A stretch of DNA of 64,000 nucleotides from Streptomyces sp. NBC_01294 (GTDB taxonomy: Bacteria > Actinomycetota > Actinomycetes > Streptomycetales > Streptomycetaceae). A program made the translations under genes and the position numbers. The notes under the pieces are model-generated. The model did no database searches, was not told the origin of the DNA, and saw only the letters and a list, made by a program, of their open reading frames with translations. This document shows positions 40,086 to 48,627 of the stretch, piece after piece (the first letter of the stretch is position 1; every line of letters starts with the position of its first letter). Location: assembly GCF_035917235.1 (NCBI RefSeq), contig NZ_CP108423.1, positions 3,103,001-3,167,000 of the forward strand. Direction: 5' to 3'.

Positions 40086-42506
40086 TCAGCGGCGGAGCTG
40101 GCTGGTGATCGTCGGGTCGGTGATCTCCGTGTCCTTCGCGAGCAGCATCGCCTTGGAGAGGATGACGGCCAGCGTCCGGTCCCCCTCGAAGGGCAGATAG
40201 CCGGGGTCGGCGGCGCCCGCCCCGCCCGAACCGCCTGGCACGATGCACAGGTACTGGTCGTTCGGGGTCATCAGGATGTTCCCCGAGCCCAGGTGGATCT
40301 TGTACGTGTGCAGCTCGCCCCGCACGTGCAGGAAGCGGCCCTCGACGGTGCACCGGTCGGCGATGGCCAGCCGCGGCACCAGTCGCTCCAGCAGCACCCG
40401 CCGGGTCTCGGCGCTCTGGTTCAGCTCGCCGAAGCCGTAGGAGTTCCAGTACTCGCGGAAGCGGCCCTGCGGCCCGCCGTCGGACCAGGTCGGGTCGTTG
40501 CCGACGCTGGCCACGCCCACGAACAGGTCGACGTCGCGCATCACCTCGCTCAGCACCAGCTCCGGTATCCGCTTGAGCGGCAGCGGATCGACGGTGCGGC
40601 GGCGGCCGGGTATCGGCCACATCGCGTACCTGCCGCCGTACGTGCCGGCCCGGTTCTGGGGGGCGTCGATCGGATAGAAGCGCACCTGGTCGGTCCGCAG
40701 CCGCAGGTAGGTCCCCGCCTCGGTGGTGTCGATCCCGTAGTCCTGGCCCTCGCCCTCGATCCAGTACTCGGCCCGCAGTCCCCACTGGGGAAGCTCGCGG
40801 GTGGCGGGCGGGGCGGAGTCGTCGACGCAGAGGCGGAGCCTGTTGCTCCATCCCCGGGCGGCGGCCAGCGAGTTGAACTGGTGCTGGCGCAGGATGTGTG
40901 CGGCGAAGCGGTTGGAGTAGTTCCGCGTCTTGCGTTCGGCGTCGGTCAGCAGGTACACCTCGCGGTGCGCCTGCTTGAAGGGCTGGGTCACGGCGTGCCG
41001 CTCCAGCCACTCCCGCCAGGCCTGCACCTCGGCGGGCTCCCGGCCGACGGGGTGCCACAGCTCGACGGTGGCGCCCTCGGTGAGGGTGGCGCCGGTGAGG
41101 GTGCGCAGCGCCCCGTCCGCGAAGCAGACGGCCGTCCCGTCCACGGTCCAGATCAGCCGCCGGGCCAGGGTGCCGACCAGCGGGTGGTCGAGGTACCGCT
41201 CGCGCCACGGCCCGTAGGCCCACCGGCGGCGGGCCAGGAACTGCCGGTCCAGCCGCTCCGACTGCGCCGACAGCGACTTGTCGATGTCCTTGGCCAGGCC
41301 CTTGAGTTCCCTGAGTTCCTCGGCGTGGTTCCGCCGCACCGTGGTGGGCGCGGACTTGACCTGCTTCCCCGTGGCGTTGCGCCAGACCGTCACGGCCCGG
41401 TTCCCGCGCACCTCCAGCTGCGCGGTGGCCTCCCCCAGACGGAACTCGGCCTTCCCCACCTGCGTCAGCCCGTACGCGGGAGCGGCCAGCTCCTCGATCT
41501 CCTCGCGGCTGAGTCCGAGCGCAGCGGCCCTCGTCTCCAGCGCCGCCTCGACGAGCTTGAGGGTGCCCTTGTACGTCACCCGGGTCGCGAGCCGCGCGAG
41601 TTCGGCGAGCGCGGCCTCACCCTCCATGCGGGCCAGGGAGTTGACCGCGGCGTTGGCCACCTTGGGGTTGCGCGGGCCGAGCCCGGCGGCCTTGCGCAGC
41701 GAGGTCTCCACGAGCGCGCCGAGGGCGCGCACCGTGTCGGGGTGCGGCGGGAGCAGGGACAGCAGCCAGGCGAGGCCGCGCAGGGCGTTGGCGTTGTACG
41801 GGTCGAACGCGCTGTTGACGTCCGGCTCGTACACCTCCCGCTCCAGCTCGAAGGTACGGGGCCGCCCGACGAGGGCGAGCCACGGCAGCACGGCCTCGCG
41901 CACGGCGTCGGCCCCGAGCCCGTCGACGAGCGCCCGGCCGCCCTTCTCCCAGGCGGCGGAGGGCTTGGCGGCCTTGGCGGTCAGCGCGTACGCGAGCAGC
42001 TCCCGCCGGCCTTCGTCCTCCATGGCCCGCTCCGCCCACGCCTCGCCGACGTTGAGCACGGGTTCGGTGAGCAGCCGGGCGAACTCGACGAGGGTGCTGT
42101 CGCGGTACGCGCTCATGGCGCTGCGCCGGATCGTCGCGACGACGGCGGGAGCGAGCGCCTGCCCGGCGGCGAGCTCCGCATCAGCGAGGGCCTCGTGGCG
42201 GTCGGCGTACCAGCAGGTGTGGGACCGGGAGAGTCGATCGAGCCGGGCGGTCCGCTCCTGTGCCAGCGGAAGACCGTCCAGACCGCGGCCGACGACCGCG
42301 ATCAGGGTCAGCAGGGTGCGCTGGACCGGCTCCGTGTCCCTCCCCCTGCGGTACCGGTCGGCGAAGGCCGCGACCACCTGGCGGCGGTCCGCGTCGGCAA
42401 GTCGCTGCACGGCGTCGAGCAGCTCCTGCACCGCCGGGTTCCGGAACGAGTGGCTCACGACCTTGACGACCAGTTCGCCCGCCATGGCCTCGAAGTCGTG
42501 CGTCAT
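40086..42506 (-). CDS. DUF4132-domain protein
   Basis: The 806-residue cytoplasmic protein has an N-terminal helical-repeat-like half (about 1-330, with WLLSLLPPHPDTVRALGALV and LGPRNPKVANAAVNSLARME). A DUF4132 core lies at about 390-590 (RQFLARRRWAYGPWRERYLD, WHPVGREPAEVQAWREWLE, NRFAAHILRQHQFNSLAAAR). A C-terminal module (about 600-800) ends near GSGNILMTPNDQYLCIVPGG. The function is unknown. The ATG overlaps the stop of the 130-residue protein encoded upstream (TGATG), so the two are coupled and probably act together. Confidence 0.88.
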   Translation of the reverse strand: MTHDFEAMAGELVVKVVSHSFRNPAVQELLDAVQRLADADRRQVVAAFADRYRRGRDTEPVQRTLLTLIAVVGRGLDGLPLAQERTARLDRLSRSHTCWYADRHEALADAELAAGQALAPAVVATIRRSAMSAYRDSTLVEFARLLTEPVLNVGEAWAERAMEDEGRRELLAYALTAKAAKPSAAWEKGGRALVDGLGADAVREAVLPWLALVGRPRTFELEREVYEPDVNSAFDPYNANALRGLAWLLSLLPPHPDTVRALGALVETSLRKAAGLGPRNPKVANAAVNSLARMEGEAALAELARLATRVTYKGTLKLVEAALETRAAALGLSREEIEELAAPAYGLTQVGKAEFRLGEATAQLEVRGNRAVTVWRNATGKQVKSAPTTVRRNHAEELRELKGLAKDIDKSLSAQSERLDRQFLARRRWAYGPWRERYLDHPLVGTLARRLIWTVDGTAVCFADGALRTLTGATLTEGATVELWHPVGREPAEVQAWREWLERHAVTQPFKQAHREVYLLTDAERKTRNYSNRFAAHILRQHQFNSLAAARGWSNRLRLCVDDSAPPATRELPQWGLRAEYWIEGEGQDYGIDTTEAGTYLRLRTDQVRFYPIDAPQNRAGTYGGRYAMWPIPGRRRTVDPLPLKRIPELVLSEVMRDVDLFVGVASVGNDPTWSDGGPQGRFREYWNSYGFGELNQSAETRRVLLERLVPRLAIADRCTVEGRFLHVRGELHTYKIHLGSGNILMTPNDQYLCIVPGGSGGAGAADPGYLPFEGDRTLAVILSKAMLLAKDTEITDPTITSQLRR

Positions 42507-42898
42507 CAGCCACCCACCAGCGCGACGAGCTTCAGGAAGGTGACCTCGACGCCGGGCGGCAGCGATATCTCCGCGTCCAGCTCGGTCACCTGACGGTCCC
42601 CCACCAGGACCAGGAACCCGTTGCGCTCGAACGCCCGGAGCGCCAGCTCGGTCTGCTTCTCCGGGTCGATGCGGCGCGGGGTCCGCAGCGCGTACCCGTT
42701 GAGCGTCCGCTCGGCGCCCTCCGGCCGCACCAGCCCCTGGAACACCTCGGGCCGCTTCGCGTGGTACTCCGCGACCTCCTGGAACACCCTGCGCCGGATC
42801 AGCTCGCGCAGCGCGAGCCGCTCCTCGGCGATCTCAAGTCCCCAGCCGTCGCACCGGCTTCCGGCGGTCGTCTCGTCGACGAAGGTCACCATTCCCAT
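42506..42898 (-). CDS. Small conserved protein coupled to the DUF4132 gene
   Basis: ATG 42898 gives 130 residues. The longer open frame upstream crosses into the divergent gene. The product is hydrophilic: GWGLEIAEERLALRELIRRR, VFQEVAEYHAKRPEVFQGLV, RIDPEKQTELALRAFERNGF and a C-terminal LPPGVEVTFLKLVALVGG. The pattern with FLVLVGDRQVTELDAEI suggests a compact alpha/beta fold. I do not recognise the family. Coupling to DUF4132 by a 1-nt overlap suggests a shared role. Confidence 0.8.
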   Translation of the reverse strand: MGMVTFVDETTAGSRCDGWGLEIAEERLALRELIRRRVFQEVAEYHAKRPEVFQGLVRPEGAERTLNGYALRTPRRIDPEKQTELALRAFERNGFLVLVGDRQVTELDAEISLPPGVEVTFLKLVALVGG

Positions 42899-43024
42899 GC
42901 CTCCGACCGTAGGGGCGCCCACTGACAACGACCCGGGCCGGACCGGCGCACCGCCGGCCGCGGCGAGGCCCCGGGCACGGGACCGGGGGTACAGGGCGGG
43001 GGTCCCTGTGGAAGGATCGGCCGT

Positions 43025-43573
43025 ATGAGCGAGCAGCAGCCGAATCCGTACGCCAGTGACCCCAGTCAGGGCGGCCAGCCCGGCACGCCCGACCCGGAGG
43101 GCTACAAGTGGGGCCCGGGAGAGGCCAGTTACGGCTACCCGCAGCCCTACCCGGTGGCCCCGGCCTATCAGCCGACCATCGGCGGCGCGGGCATTCCGGC
43201 CCCCGTCGACTACTCCGCCGCCCCCGTCGGCGGGGCCGGCCTGTCCCTCGGCGACATCACCATCGCGGGGGACCAGATCATCACCCCGTCGGGGACGATG
43301 CCGCTCAGGGGCGCGATGTGGAACGCGACCGACTTCTCGCGCACCGAGGAGAAGATCCCGGCCCACGCGATCGTGCTCGCGGTCATCTTCTTCCTGTTCT
43401 GCCTGCTCGGCCTGCTCTTCCTCCTGATGAAGGAGAAGAAGACCACCGGCTACATCCAGATCACGGTCACCAGCGGCGGCCGGCACCACTCCACGATGAT
43501 CCCGGCGGTGGACGCGAACACCTACCCGTGGGTGATGTCGCAGATCAACTACGCGCGGTCGCTCAGCTTCTGA
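43025..43573 (+). CDS. Membrane protein with Pro/Tyr/Gly-rich cytoplasmic N-terminus
   Basis: The first 80 or so of 182 residues are disordered and rich in Pro, Tyr, Gly and Gln (YGYPQPYPVAPAYQPTIGG). Next comes LSLGDITIAGDQIITPSGTM, a helix (HAIVLAVIFFLFCLLGLLFL), and a short C-terminal part with GYIQITVTSGGRHHSTMIPA. Proteins of this plan are common in Streptomyces and have no assigned function. Confidence 0.85.
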   Translation: MSEQQPNPYASDPSQGGQPGTPDPEGYKWGPGEASYGYPQPYPVAPAYQPTIGGAGIPAPVDYSAAPVGGAGLSLGDITIAGDQIITPSGTMPLRGAMWNATDFSRTEEKIPAHAIVLAVIFFLFCLLGLLFLLMKEKKTTGYIQITVTSGGRHHSTMIPAVDANTYPWVMSQINYARSLSF

Positions 43574-43579
43574 GGGTGC

Positions 43580-43612
43580 GGGGCGGGCGGGCGACCCCGG
43601 GGAGCCCGCCCC
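43580..43612 (+). terminator. Hairpin terminator after the Pro/Tyr-rich membrane protein gene
   Basis: Perfect 9-bp arms GGGGCGGGC and GCCCGCCCC begin 7 bp past the stop, with a 15-nt loop. Confidence 0.6.
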
Positions 43613-43656
43613 GGAAAACGGTGGCGGAGCGACCCGCGAACCGCGAAGATCACCGG

Positions 43657-44421
43657 ATGATCGTTTCTCATGATGTGGACGGGCCGGCAGACGGCCCCGC
43701 CGTCGTCCTGCTGCACTCCTCCGTCTGCGACCGGCGCATGTGGGAGCCGCAGTGGCGCCCACTGGCCGAGGCCGGCTTCCGGGTGATCCGGCCCGACTTC
43801 CGCACCTGCGGGGACTCCCCCGCCGCCGAGTCCCCGTACAGCGACGTGGGCGACGTACGGGACCTGCTGGACCACCTCGGTGTGCAGCGGGCGGCCCTGG
43901 TCGGGAGCTCCTACGGCGGCCGGGTCGCGCTGACGCTCGCCGCGCTGCATCCCGAGCGGGTGGCCTCGCTGCTCCTGCTCTGCCCCGGCCGGCCGGGGCA
44001 CGAACCGAGCCCGGAACTGCGGAAGTTCGGCGCGGCCGAGGACGTCTTCCTCGACGCGGGGGACCTGGCCGGCGCCGCCGAGTTCAACGCCCGCACCTGG
44101 CTCGGCCCGGACGCCGACGCCGACGCGCACGCCCTCGTCCGCGCGATGCAGCTGCGGAACTTCGAGGGCGCCCTGGCCGTCACCGAAAGCCACGAACTCC
44201 CCGAGTCCCCCGTCGACCTGGCCTCGGTCACCGCCCCGACGCTGGCCTTCGGCGGCGCCCACGACCTTCCCGACTTCCGCCGGATCGCCGCCGAGCTTCC
44301 CCGCCTCGTCCCGGGCGCCGAGCACCGGGAGCTCCCCTGGGCGGGCCACCTGCCGTCGCTGGAGCGCCCGGAGGAGACGACCCGCCTGGTGCTGGAGTTC
44401 CTGAACCGCTCCTTCCGGTGA
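43657..44421 (+). CDS. Alpha/beta hydrolase
   Basis: The 254-residue protein shows a complete canonical triad region: oxyanion strand VVLLHSSVCDRRMW, nucleophile elbow VGSSYGGRVALTLA (Ser), acid in LAFGGAHDLPDFRR, and His in WAGHLPSLERPE. The cap (about 120-180) is short. It resembles esterases and 3-oxoadipate enol-lactonase-like hydrolases, with no specific substrate. The ATG at 43657 lacks a strong ribosome binding site. Confidence 0.9.
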   Translation: MIVSHDVDGPADGPAVVLLHSSVCDRRMWEPQWRPLAEAGFRVIRPDFRTCGDSPAAESPYSDVGDVRDLLDHLGVQRAALVGSSYGGRVALTLAALHPERVASLLLLCPGRPGHEPSPELRKFGAAEDVFLDAGDLAGAAEFNARTWLGPDADADAHALVRAMQLRNFEGALAVTESHELPESPVDLASVTAPTLAFGGAHDLPDFRRIAAELPRLVPGAEHRELPWAGHLPSLERPEETTRLVLEFLNRSFR

Positions 44422-44496
44422 ATCGTCCGCATACCGCGCGAAGGGGCCGCGCCGTCCTACGATGATGCTCTCGACCCAGCCCACGGGAGGCCCGGA

Positions 44497-45159
44497 ATGT
44501 CCACAGCACCCGTCGAGCACCCTGAGTACGCCGACGAGGAGAGTCCGCTGACCCTCCTCGAGGAGGCCGACAGGCTCATGGAGCAGAACCCCGGCTACCG
44601 CGTCGAGATCATCGGAGGCATCCTCACCGTGACCCCACCGCCGGATGTCCCGCACGCCCTGGTCCTCACTGAACTCATGCTGCCTTTTCTGAGTGCAGGC
44701 CTGCATGGGCCCGAGTCGCATGTCGTGCAGGGCATCGGCCTTTGGCTGCCCGACGGGTCCGAGGACTACGCCATCCCCGACCTGTCCGTGGTCGACGCCG
44801 ACATCGACGACCACCTGGTCGAGTTCAACTGCTACGACCCGGTGGCCTTCCGCCTGGTCCTGGAAGTGACCTCGTCGAACTACAACAACGACCTGCGCGC
44901 CAAGGCCGTGGCCTACGCCCAGGCCCGGATCCCGGTCTACGTCATCGTCAACCGCAAGCACCAGCGGGTGCACGTCCTGACCGACCCCGTCGAGGGCGAG
45001 TACACGAGCCACCGCATTCACGCGGCCGGTGAACTGGCGACCCTGCCCGACACGCTGGGCGCGAAGGTCACCCTCGACGTGGACCAGCTCCTGAAGGCGG
45101 GACGACCGCGCAAGAAGCAGCCGAAGCCCGCCGCGGAGGAGCAGGACCCTCAGGCCTGA
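44497..45159 (+). CDS. Uma2-family (DUF820) putative nuclease
   Basis: The 220-residue product carries the Uma2 pattern of a PD-(D/E)XK fold: YRVEIIGGILTVTPPPDVPH, then YAIPDLSVVDADI (Asp), FRLVLEVTSSNYNNDLRAKA (Glu and Lys), and RIPVYVIVNRKHQRVHVL. A Lys/Pro-rich tail follows. Such genes are numerous in actinobacteria and cyanobacteria. Nuclease activity is inferred from the fold, and the biological role is unknown. It converges on the encapsulin gene. Confidence 0.9.
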   Translation: MSTAPVEHPEYADEESPLTLLEEADRLMEQNPGYRVEIIGGILTVTPPPDVPHALVLTELMLPFLSAGLHGPESHVVQGIGLWLPDGSEDYAIPDLSVVDADIDDHLVEFNCYDPVAFRLVLEVTSSNYNNDLRAKAVAYAQARIPVYVIVNRKHQRVHVLTDPVEGEYTSHRIHAAGELATLPDTLGAKVTLDVDQLLKAGRPRKKQPKPAAEEQDPQA

Positions 45160-45225
45160 TCCACCGCGTCCGGTCGGGCCGAAGAAGGGACGGGCCGAGG
45201 GGACGGGCCGGGCCACGGACGGGGT

Positions 45226-46653
45226 TCACGCGCGCGGGCGGACCTCCACGTTCTCCAGGACGCCGATGGCGTCCGGGACCAGCACGGCCGCCGAGTAGTA
45301 GGCGGTGACGAGGTACGAGATGATCGCGCGCTCGTCGATCCCCATGAAGCGGACGTTGAGCCCCGGCTCGTACTCGTCCGGCAGGCCGGTCTGGTAGAGC
45401 CCGATCACTCCTTCGTTGTCCTCGCCCGTCCGCACGGCGATGATCGAGGAGGTGTGCTGCTCGGTGAGCGGGATCTTCCCGCAGGGCAGGATCGGCACGC
45501 CCCGCCAGGCCGGGATGTGGTGGCCGTCGACCTCGACGTGGCCGAGGTTCAGCCCCCGCTTGTTGCACTCCTTGCCGAAGGCGGCGATGGCCTTGGGGTG
45601 GGCGAACAGGTACTGGGTGCCGCGCCGCATGCTGAGCAGGTCGTCGAGGTCGTCCGGGGTCGGCGGGCCGCAGTGCGTCTGGATGCGCTGGTCGAAGTCG
45701 GTGTTGTGGAGCAGCCCGAATTCCGGGTTGTTGACGAGCTCGTACTCCTGCCGCTCGCGGAGCTCCTGGACGGTGAGCCGCAGCTGCTGGTGGGTCTGGT
45801 TCATCGGCTGGTTGTAGAGGTCGGCGACGCGGGTGTGGACCTTCAGCACGGTCTGGGCCACGCTCAGCTCGTACTCGCGTGGCGTGAGCTCGTAGTCGGC
45901 GAAGGCGCCCGGCAGCACGGCCTCGCCGTGGTGGCCGGCGCTCAGTTCGATGAGCTTCTCGCCCACCTTGTTGGTCTTGAAGCCGTTCCTGCTGCCGTTC
46001 TGGCTCGCGACGTGCGCGCGCAGGTGCTCGTACTGGTCGGCGACCGCCCGGTAGGCCGTTTCCGGGAGCGCGAGGAGGGTGACCGCGGTCGTCGCGCGGG
46101 CGGTGAACTCCCAGGTGGTGCCCTTGGACCGGGTCAGGGTGTGGCAGCCGAAGGTGTCGCCGTCGCCGAGCCTGCCGAGGATGTTCTCGTCCCCGTACTT
46201 GCCCGGGCCGACCTTCTCGACCTTGCCGTGGGCGATGAGGTATACGTGGTCGGCCTTCTTGCCGGCGTGCACGATGACCTGGCCGGGCTGGTACTCCTTC
46301 TGCACGAAGCGCTCGGCCAGCGCACCGAGCGCGAGCTGGTCGTCGAAGCCGCGCAGGAGGGGCAGTTCGGTCAGCTCGGCCGGGATGACCTGGACCTTGG
46401 AGCCGTTCTTGACGAAGGCGACGCGGCCGTCCCCGAGCACGTACGAGAGGCGCCGGTTCACCCGGTAGACGCCGCCGGGGGTGTGCACCCAGGGCAGTTT
46501 GCGCAGGAGCCAGCGGGAGCTGATGCCCTGCATCTGCGGTTCGGACTTGGTCGTCGTCGCGAGGGTGCGCGCCGCCGCCGTACTGAGACTGAGCTGTTCC
46601 TGATGCTGCTGAGCCGTTGCGGTCCGGGTGCCTGGGGCCGTCTCCACCGACAT
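45226..46653 (-). CDS. Family 2B encapsulin shell protein (EshA-like, with cyclic-nucleotide-binding-like domain)
   Basis: ATG 46653 with GAGG 6 nt upstream gives 475 residues. The layout is that of family 2B encapsulins: an N-terminal arm (about 1-50, ending [20 protein letters not shown]) and a CRP-like insert (about 85-205: [44 protein letters not shown]). The rest is an HK97-type shell fold ([40 protein letters not shown], ending [11 protein letters not shown]). Family members such as EshA form large particles and affect development and secondary metabolism. Others enclose terpene cyclases. No cargo-type enzyme is adjacent here. The nucleotide cassette lacks the usual Gly-Glu. Confidence 0.93.
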   Translation of the reverse strand: MSVETAPGTRTATAQQHQEQLSLSTAAARTLATTTKSEPQMQGISSRWLLRKLPWVHTPGGVYRVNRRLSYVLGDGRVAFVKNGSKVQVIPAELTELPLLRGFDDQLALGALAERFVQKEYQPGQVIVHAGKKADHVYLIAHGKVEKVGPGKYGDENILGRLGDGDTFGCHTLTRSKGTTWEFTARATTAVTLLALPETAYRAVADQYEHLRAHVASQNGSRNGFKTNKVGEKLIELSAGHHGEAVLPGAFADYELTPREYELSVAQTVLKVHTRVADLYNQPMNQTHQQLRLTVQELRERQEYELVNNPEFGLLHNTDFDQRIQTHCGPPTPDDLDDLLSMRRGTQYLFAHPKAIAAFGKECNKRGLNLGHVEVDGHHIPAWRGVPILPCGKIPLTEQHTSSIIAVRTGEDNEGVIGLYQTGLPDEYEPGLNVRFMGIDERAIISYLVTAYYSAAVLVPDAIGVLENVEVRPRA

Positions 46654-46858
46654 GGGCTGCCTCGCTTTCAAATGAAGGTCGCAGTCACTCTCGGTGGCTA
46701 TGTGTAACGCATCGTGGTCACCCCTGTCGCCGGGCGTCACCACCCGGGGGTGACCCGATTGGGCCGTCCGGCCCAGCCCCGGAGCCCGGGAACCGGGACC
46801 GGCGGACCGGGGCTCCGGGGGCGGGACCCGGATGCGCGGGGGCCGTTCCGCCATTCGC

Positions 46859-46872
46859 TTGAACCTGTTCAA
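46859..46872. promoter_or_regulatory. Operator 1 (TTGAAC-CT-GTTCAA) overlapping a -35 element
   Basis: It has perfect 6-bp arms with a 2-nt centre, and its left arm TTGAAC serves as a -35 hexamer. The same arms recur at 46905-46918, with centres 46 bp apart. The likely ligand is the TetR-family protein encoded at 47777-48511. Confidence 0.65.
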
Positions 46873-46887
46873 AAAAAGCCCTACAGT
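46859..46887 (+). promoter_or_regulatory. Sigma-70-type promoter for the membrane protein/DCC/TetR operon
   Basis: TTGAAC (46859-46864), a 17-nt spacer and TACAGT (46882-46887) match housekeeping promoters. Transcription would begin near 46894, about 38 nt before the ATG. Confidence 0.6.
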
Positions 46888-46904
46888 CATCCCTGTCAGC
46901 AGTA

Positions 46905-46918
46905 TTGAACGCGTTCAA
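46905..46918. promoter_or_regulatory. Operator 2 (TTGAACGCGTTCAA)
   Basis: This perfect 14-bp palindrome lies between the predicted transcription start and the ATG at 46932. It has the same arms as operator 1. Binding here would block elongation or RNA polymerase clearance. Confidence 0.65.
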
Positions 46919-46931
46919 GGGGGCTGGGGCA

Positions 46932-47336
46932 ATGGACCTCACCGTGGTCACGTACGTCATCTACCTGCTCATCAGCATCGGGCTCACCGTCTGGGTGGCC
47001 CGCACGCTCAGCCGTAACGGCCGCGTCTTCATCGGCGACGTCCTCCAGGGGAACGAGAAGCTCGCGGACGCCGTGAACCAGCTGCTCGTGGTCGGCTTCT
47101 ACCTCGTGAACATCGGCTTCGTGACCCTCTACCTGCGGTCGAGCGAGGAGATCGAAACGGCCCGCGGCCTCTTCGAGGCGCTCTCGGTCAAGCTCGGCGT
47201 CGTCCTGCTGGTCCTCGGGTTCATGCACCTCGGCAACGTGTGGGTGCTGAACAAGATGCGCCGCCGCGGAATCATGGAGCGCCAGCAGACCCCGCCGGTC
47301 GCCCCGCAGGGGTGGACCGCGCCGGCCGGGGCCTGA
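46932..47336 (+). CDS. Small integral membrane protein
   Basis: ATG 46932, preceded by AAGGGGG, gives 134 residues with three helices: VVTYVIYLLISIGLTVWVA, QLLVVGFYLVNIGFVTLYL and LSVKLGVVLLVLGFMHLGNV. The frame is open upstream through the operator, so the longer form is unlikely. It is the first gene of a three-gene operon (next gene 3 bp downstream). The function is unknown, and the helices carry no charged transport motif. Confidence 0.88.
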   Translation: MDLTVVTYVIYLLISIGLTVWVARTLSRNGRVFIGDVLQGNEKLADAVNQLLVVGFYLVNIGFVTLYLRSSEEIETARGLFEALSVKLGVVLLVLGFMHLGNVWVLNKMRRRGIMERQQTPPVAPQGWTAPAGA

Positions 47337-47339
47337 ACG

Positions 47340-47765
47340 GTGGCGCCCGGGTTGCCGGTCCGGAAGCTGACCGTGCTCTACGACGCAAACTGCCCGCTCT
47401 GCGTGCACATCCGGCACTGGCTGCTCGCACAGCGCCGGCTGGTCCCGCTCGACCTGGTCCCCGCCGCGTCCCACGAGGCGCGGCGGCGGTTCCCGAGGCT
47501 CGACCACGAGTCGACGCTCCGGGAGATCACCGTGGTCGGGGACTCGGGGCAGGTCTGGACCGGGACGGACGCCTTCATCGTCTGCCTGTGGGCACTGGTC
47601 GAACACCGGCCGAGGGCGAACTGGCTGGCCACCCCGGCCGGTCGGCCCTTCGCCCGGGCGGCGATGTACACGGCCTCCGCGTGGCGGCAGGCCGTGCGCA
47701 CCGAGGGCCACCCCGAGGGCGTCGAGGGACCGGCCTGTGACGACCAGTGCTCCGTCCCCCGATAG
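47340..47765 (+). CDS. DCC-family thiol-disulfide oxidoreductase-like protein (DUF393)
   Basis: The 141-residue protein has the DUF393 signature VLYDANCPLCVHIRHWL (a CxxC within the YDxxCPLC motif), then DLVPAASHEARRRFPRLD and the pair WTGTDAFIVCLWAL. These proteins have a thioredoxin-like fold, but their substrates are mostly unknown. GTG start, 3 bp after the membrane-protein gene and 11 bp before the TetR gene, so it is part of one transcript. Confidence 0.9.
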   Translation: MAPGLPVRKLTVLYDANCPLCVHIRHWLLAQRRLVPLDLVPAASHEARRRFPRLDHESTLREITVVGDSGQVWTGTDAFIVCLWALVEHRPRANWLATPAGRPFARAAMYTASAWRQAVRTEGHPEGVEGPACDDQCSVPR

Positions 47766-47776
47766 GCTCATACACC

Positions 47777-48511
47777 GTGACTGATCAGAAGGCTCCCAAG
47801 AGCGAGCAGACCCGCACGCTCATCCTCGAAACCGCGCTCCGGCTCTTCCAGGAGCGCGGCTTCGACAAGACGACGATGCGGGGTATCGCGAAGGAGGCCG
47901 GTGTCTCGGTCGGCAACGCCTACTACTACTTCGAGTCGAAGGAACACCTGGTCCAGGGGTTCTACGACCGGATCGGCGCCGCCCATCAGAAGGCGGTCCG
48001 ACCCATCCTGGACAGCGAGACCGATCTGCAGAAGCGGCTCGCGGGCGTGCTGACGAGCTGGATGGACATCGCGGCCCCGTACCACGAGTTCGCCTCGCAG
48101 TTCTTCAAGAACGCGGCGGACCCCGAGAGTCCGCTCAGCCCGTTCTCGCCGGAATCGGAGCCGGCGCGGCAGGCGGCGATCGACATCCACCGCGAGGTGC
48201 TGGCGGGGGCGAAGACCAAGGTGCCGGCCGAGCTGGTCGACGTACTGCCCGAGCTGATGTGGCTCTCGCAGATGGGTCTGGTCCTGTACTGGGTCTTCGA
48301 CCGCTCCCCGAACAGCGAGAAGACGCGGCGGCTCGCCGAGCGCGGCGCGCAGCTGACGACGCGGGGCATCGTGCTGGCCCGGTTCCGGGTGCTGCGGCCG
48401 CTGGTGCGGGAAGTGCACGAGCTGTTCGCGGACTTCCTTCCGGGCATGGCGCAGACGGCGACGGCCGGGGCCCGGCGCAAGGCCTCGGACCCCGACCCGG
48501 ACCCCGCGTAG
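47777..48511 (+). CDS. TetR-family transcriptional regulator
   Basis: The 244-residue protein has an N-terminal HTH (about 12-58: TRTLILETALRLFQERGFDK, TTMRGIAKEAGVSVGNAYYY, FESKEHLVQGFY) and a helical ligand domain with C-terminal disorder. As the last gene of a three-gene operon with paired TTGAAC-N2-GTTCAA sites at its promoter, it most likely represses its own operon. It may also control the divergent encapsulin gene that starts at 46653 (inference). Confidence 0.93.
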   Translation: MTDQKAPKSEQTRTLILETALRLFQERGFDKTTMRGIAKEAGVSVGNAYYYFESKEHLVQGFYDRIGAAHQKAVRPILDSETDLQKRLAGVLTSWMDIAAPYHEFASQFFKNAADPESPLSPFSPESEPARQAAIDIHREVLAGAKTKVPAELVDVLPELMWLSQMGLVLYWVFDRSPNSEKTRRLAERGAQLTTRGIVLARFRVLRPLVREVHELFADFLPGMAQTATAGARRKASDPDPDPA

Positions 48512-48627
48512 TCGCAGCCGCAGCCGCCTCCGAGCGGGGCGAGGAACTCGTCCGCGCGGGAAGTCGGCGATCCACCCGATCGTGGGGACGTCGAACTCGT
48601 CCCCGCGTTCACCCTTCTCGGGGCGGG

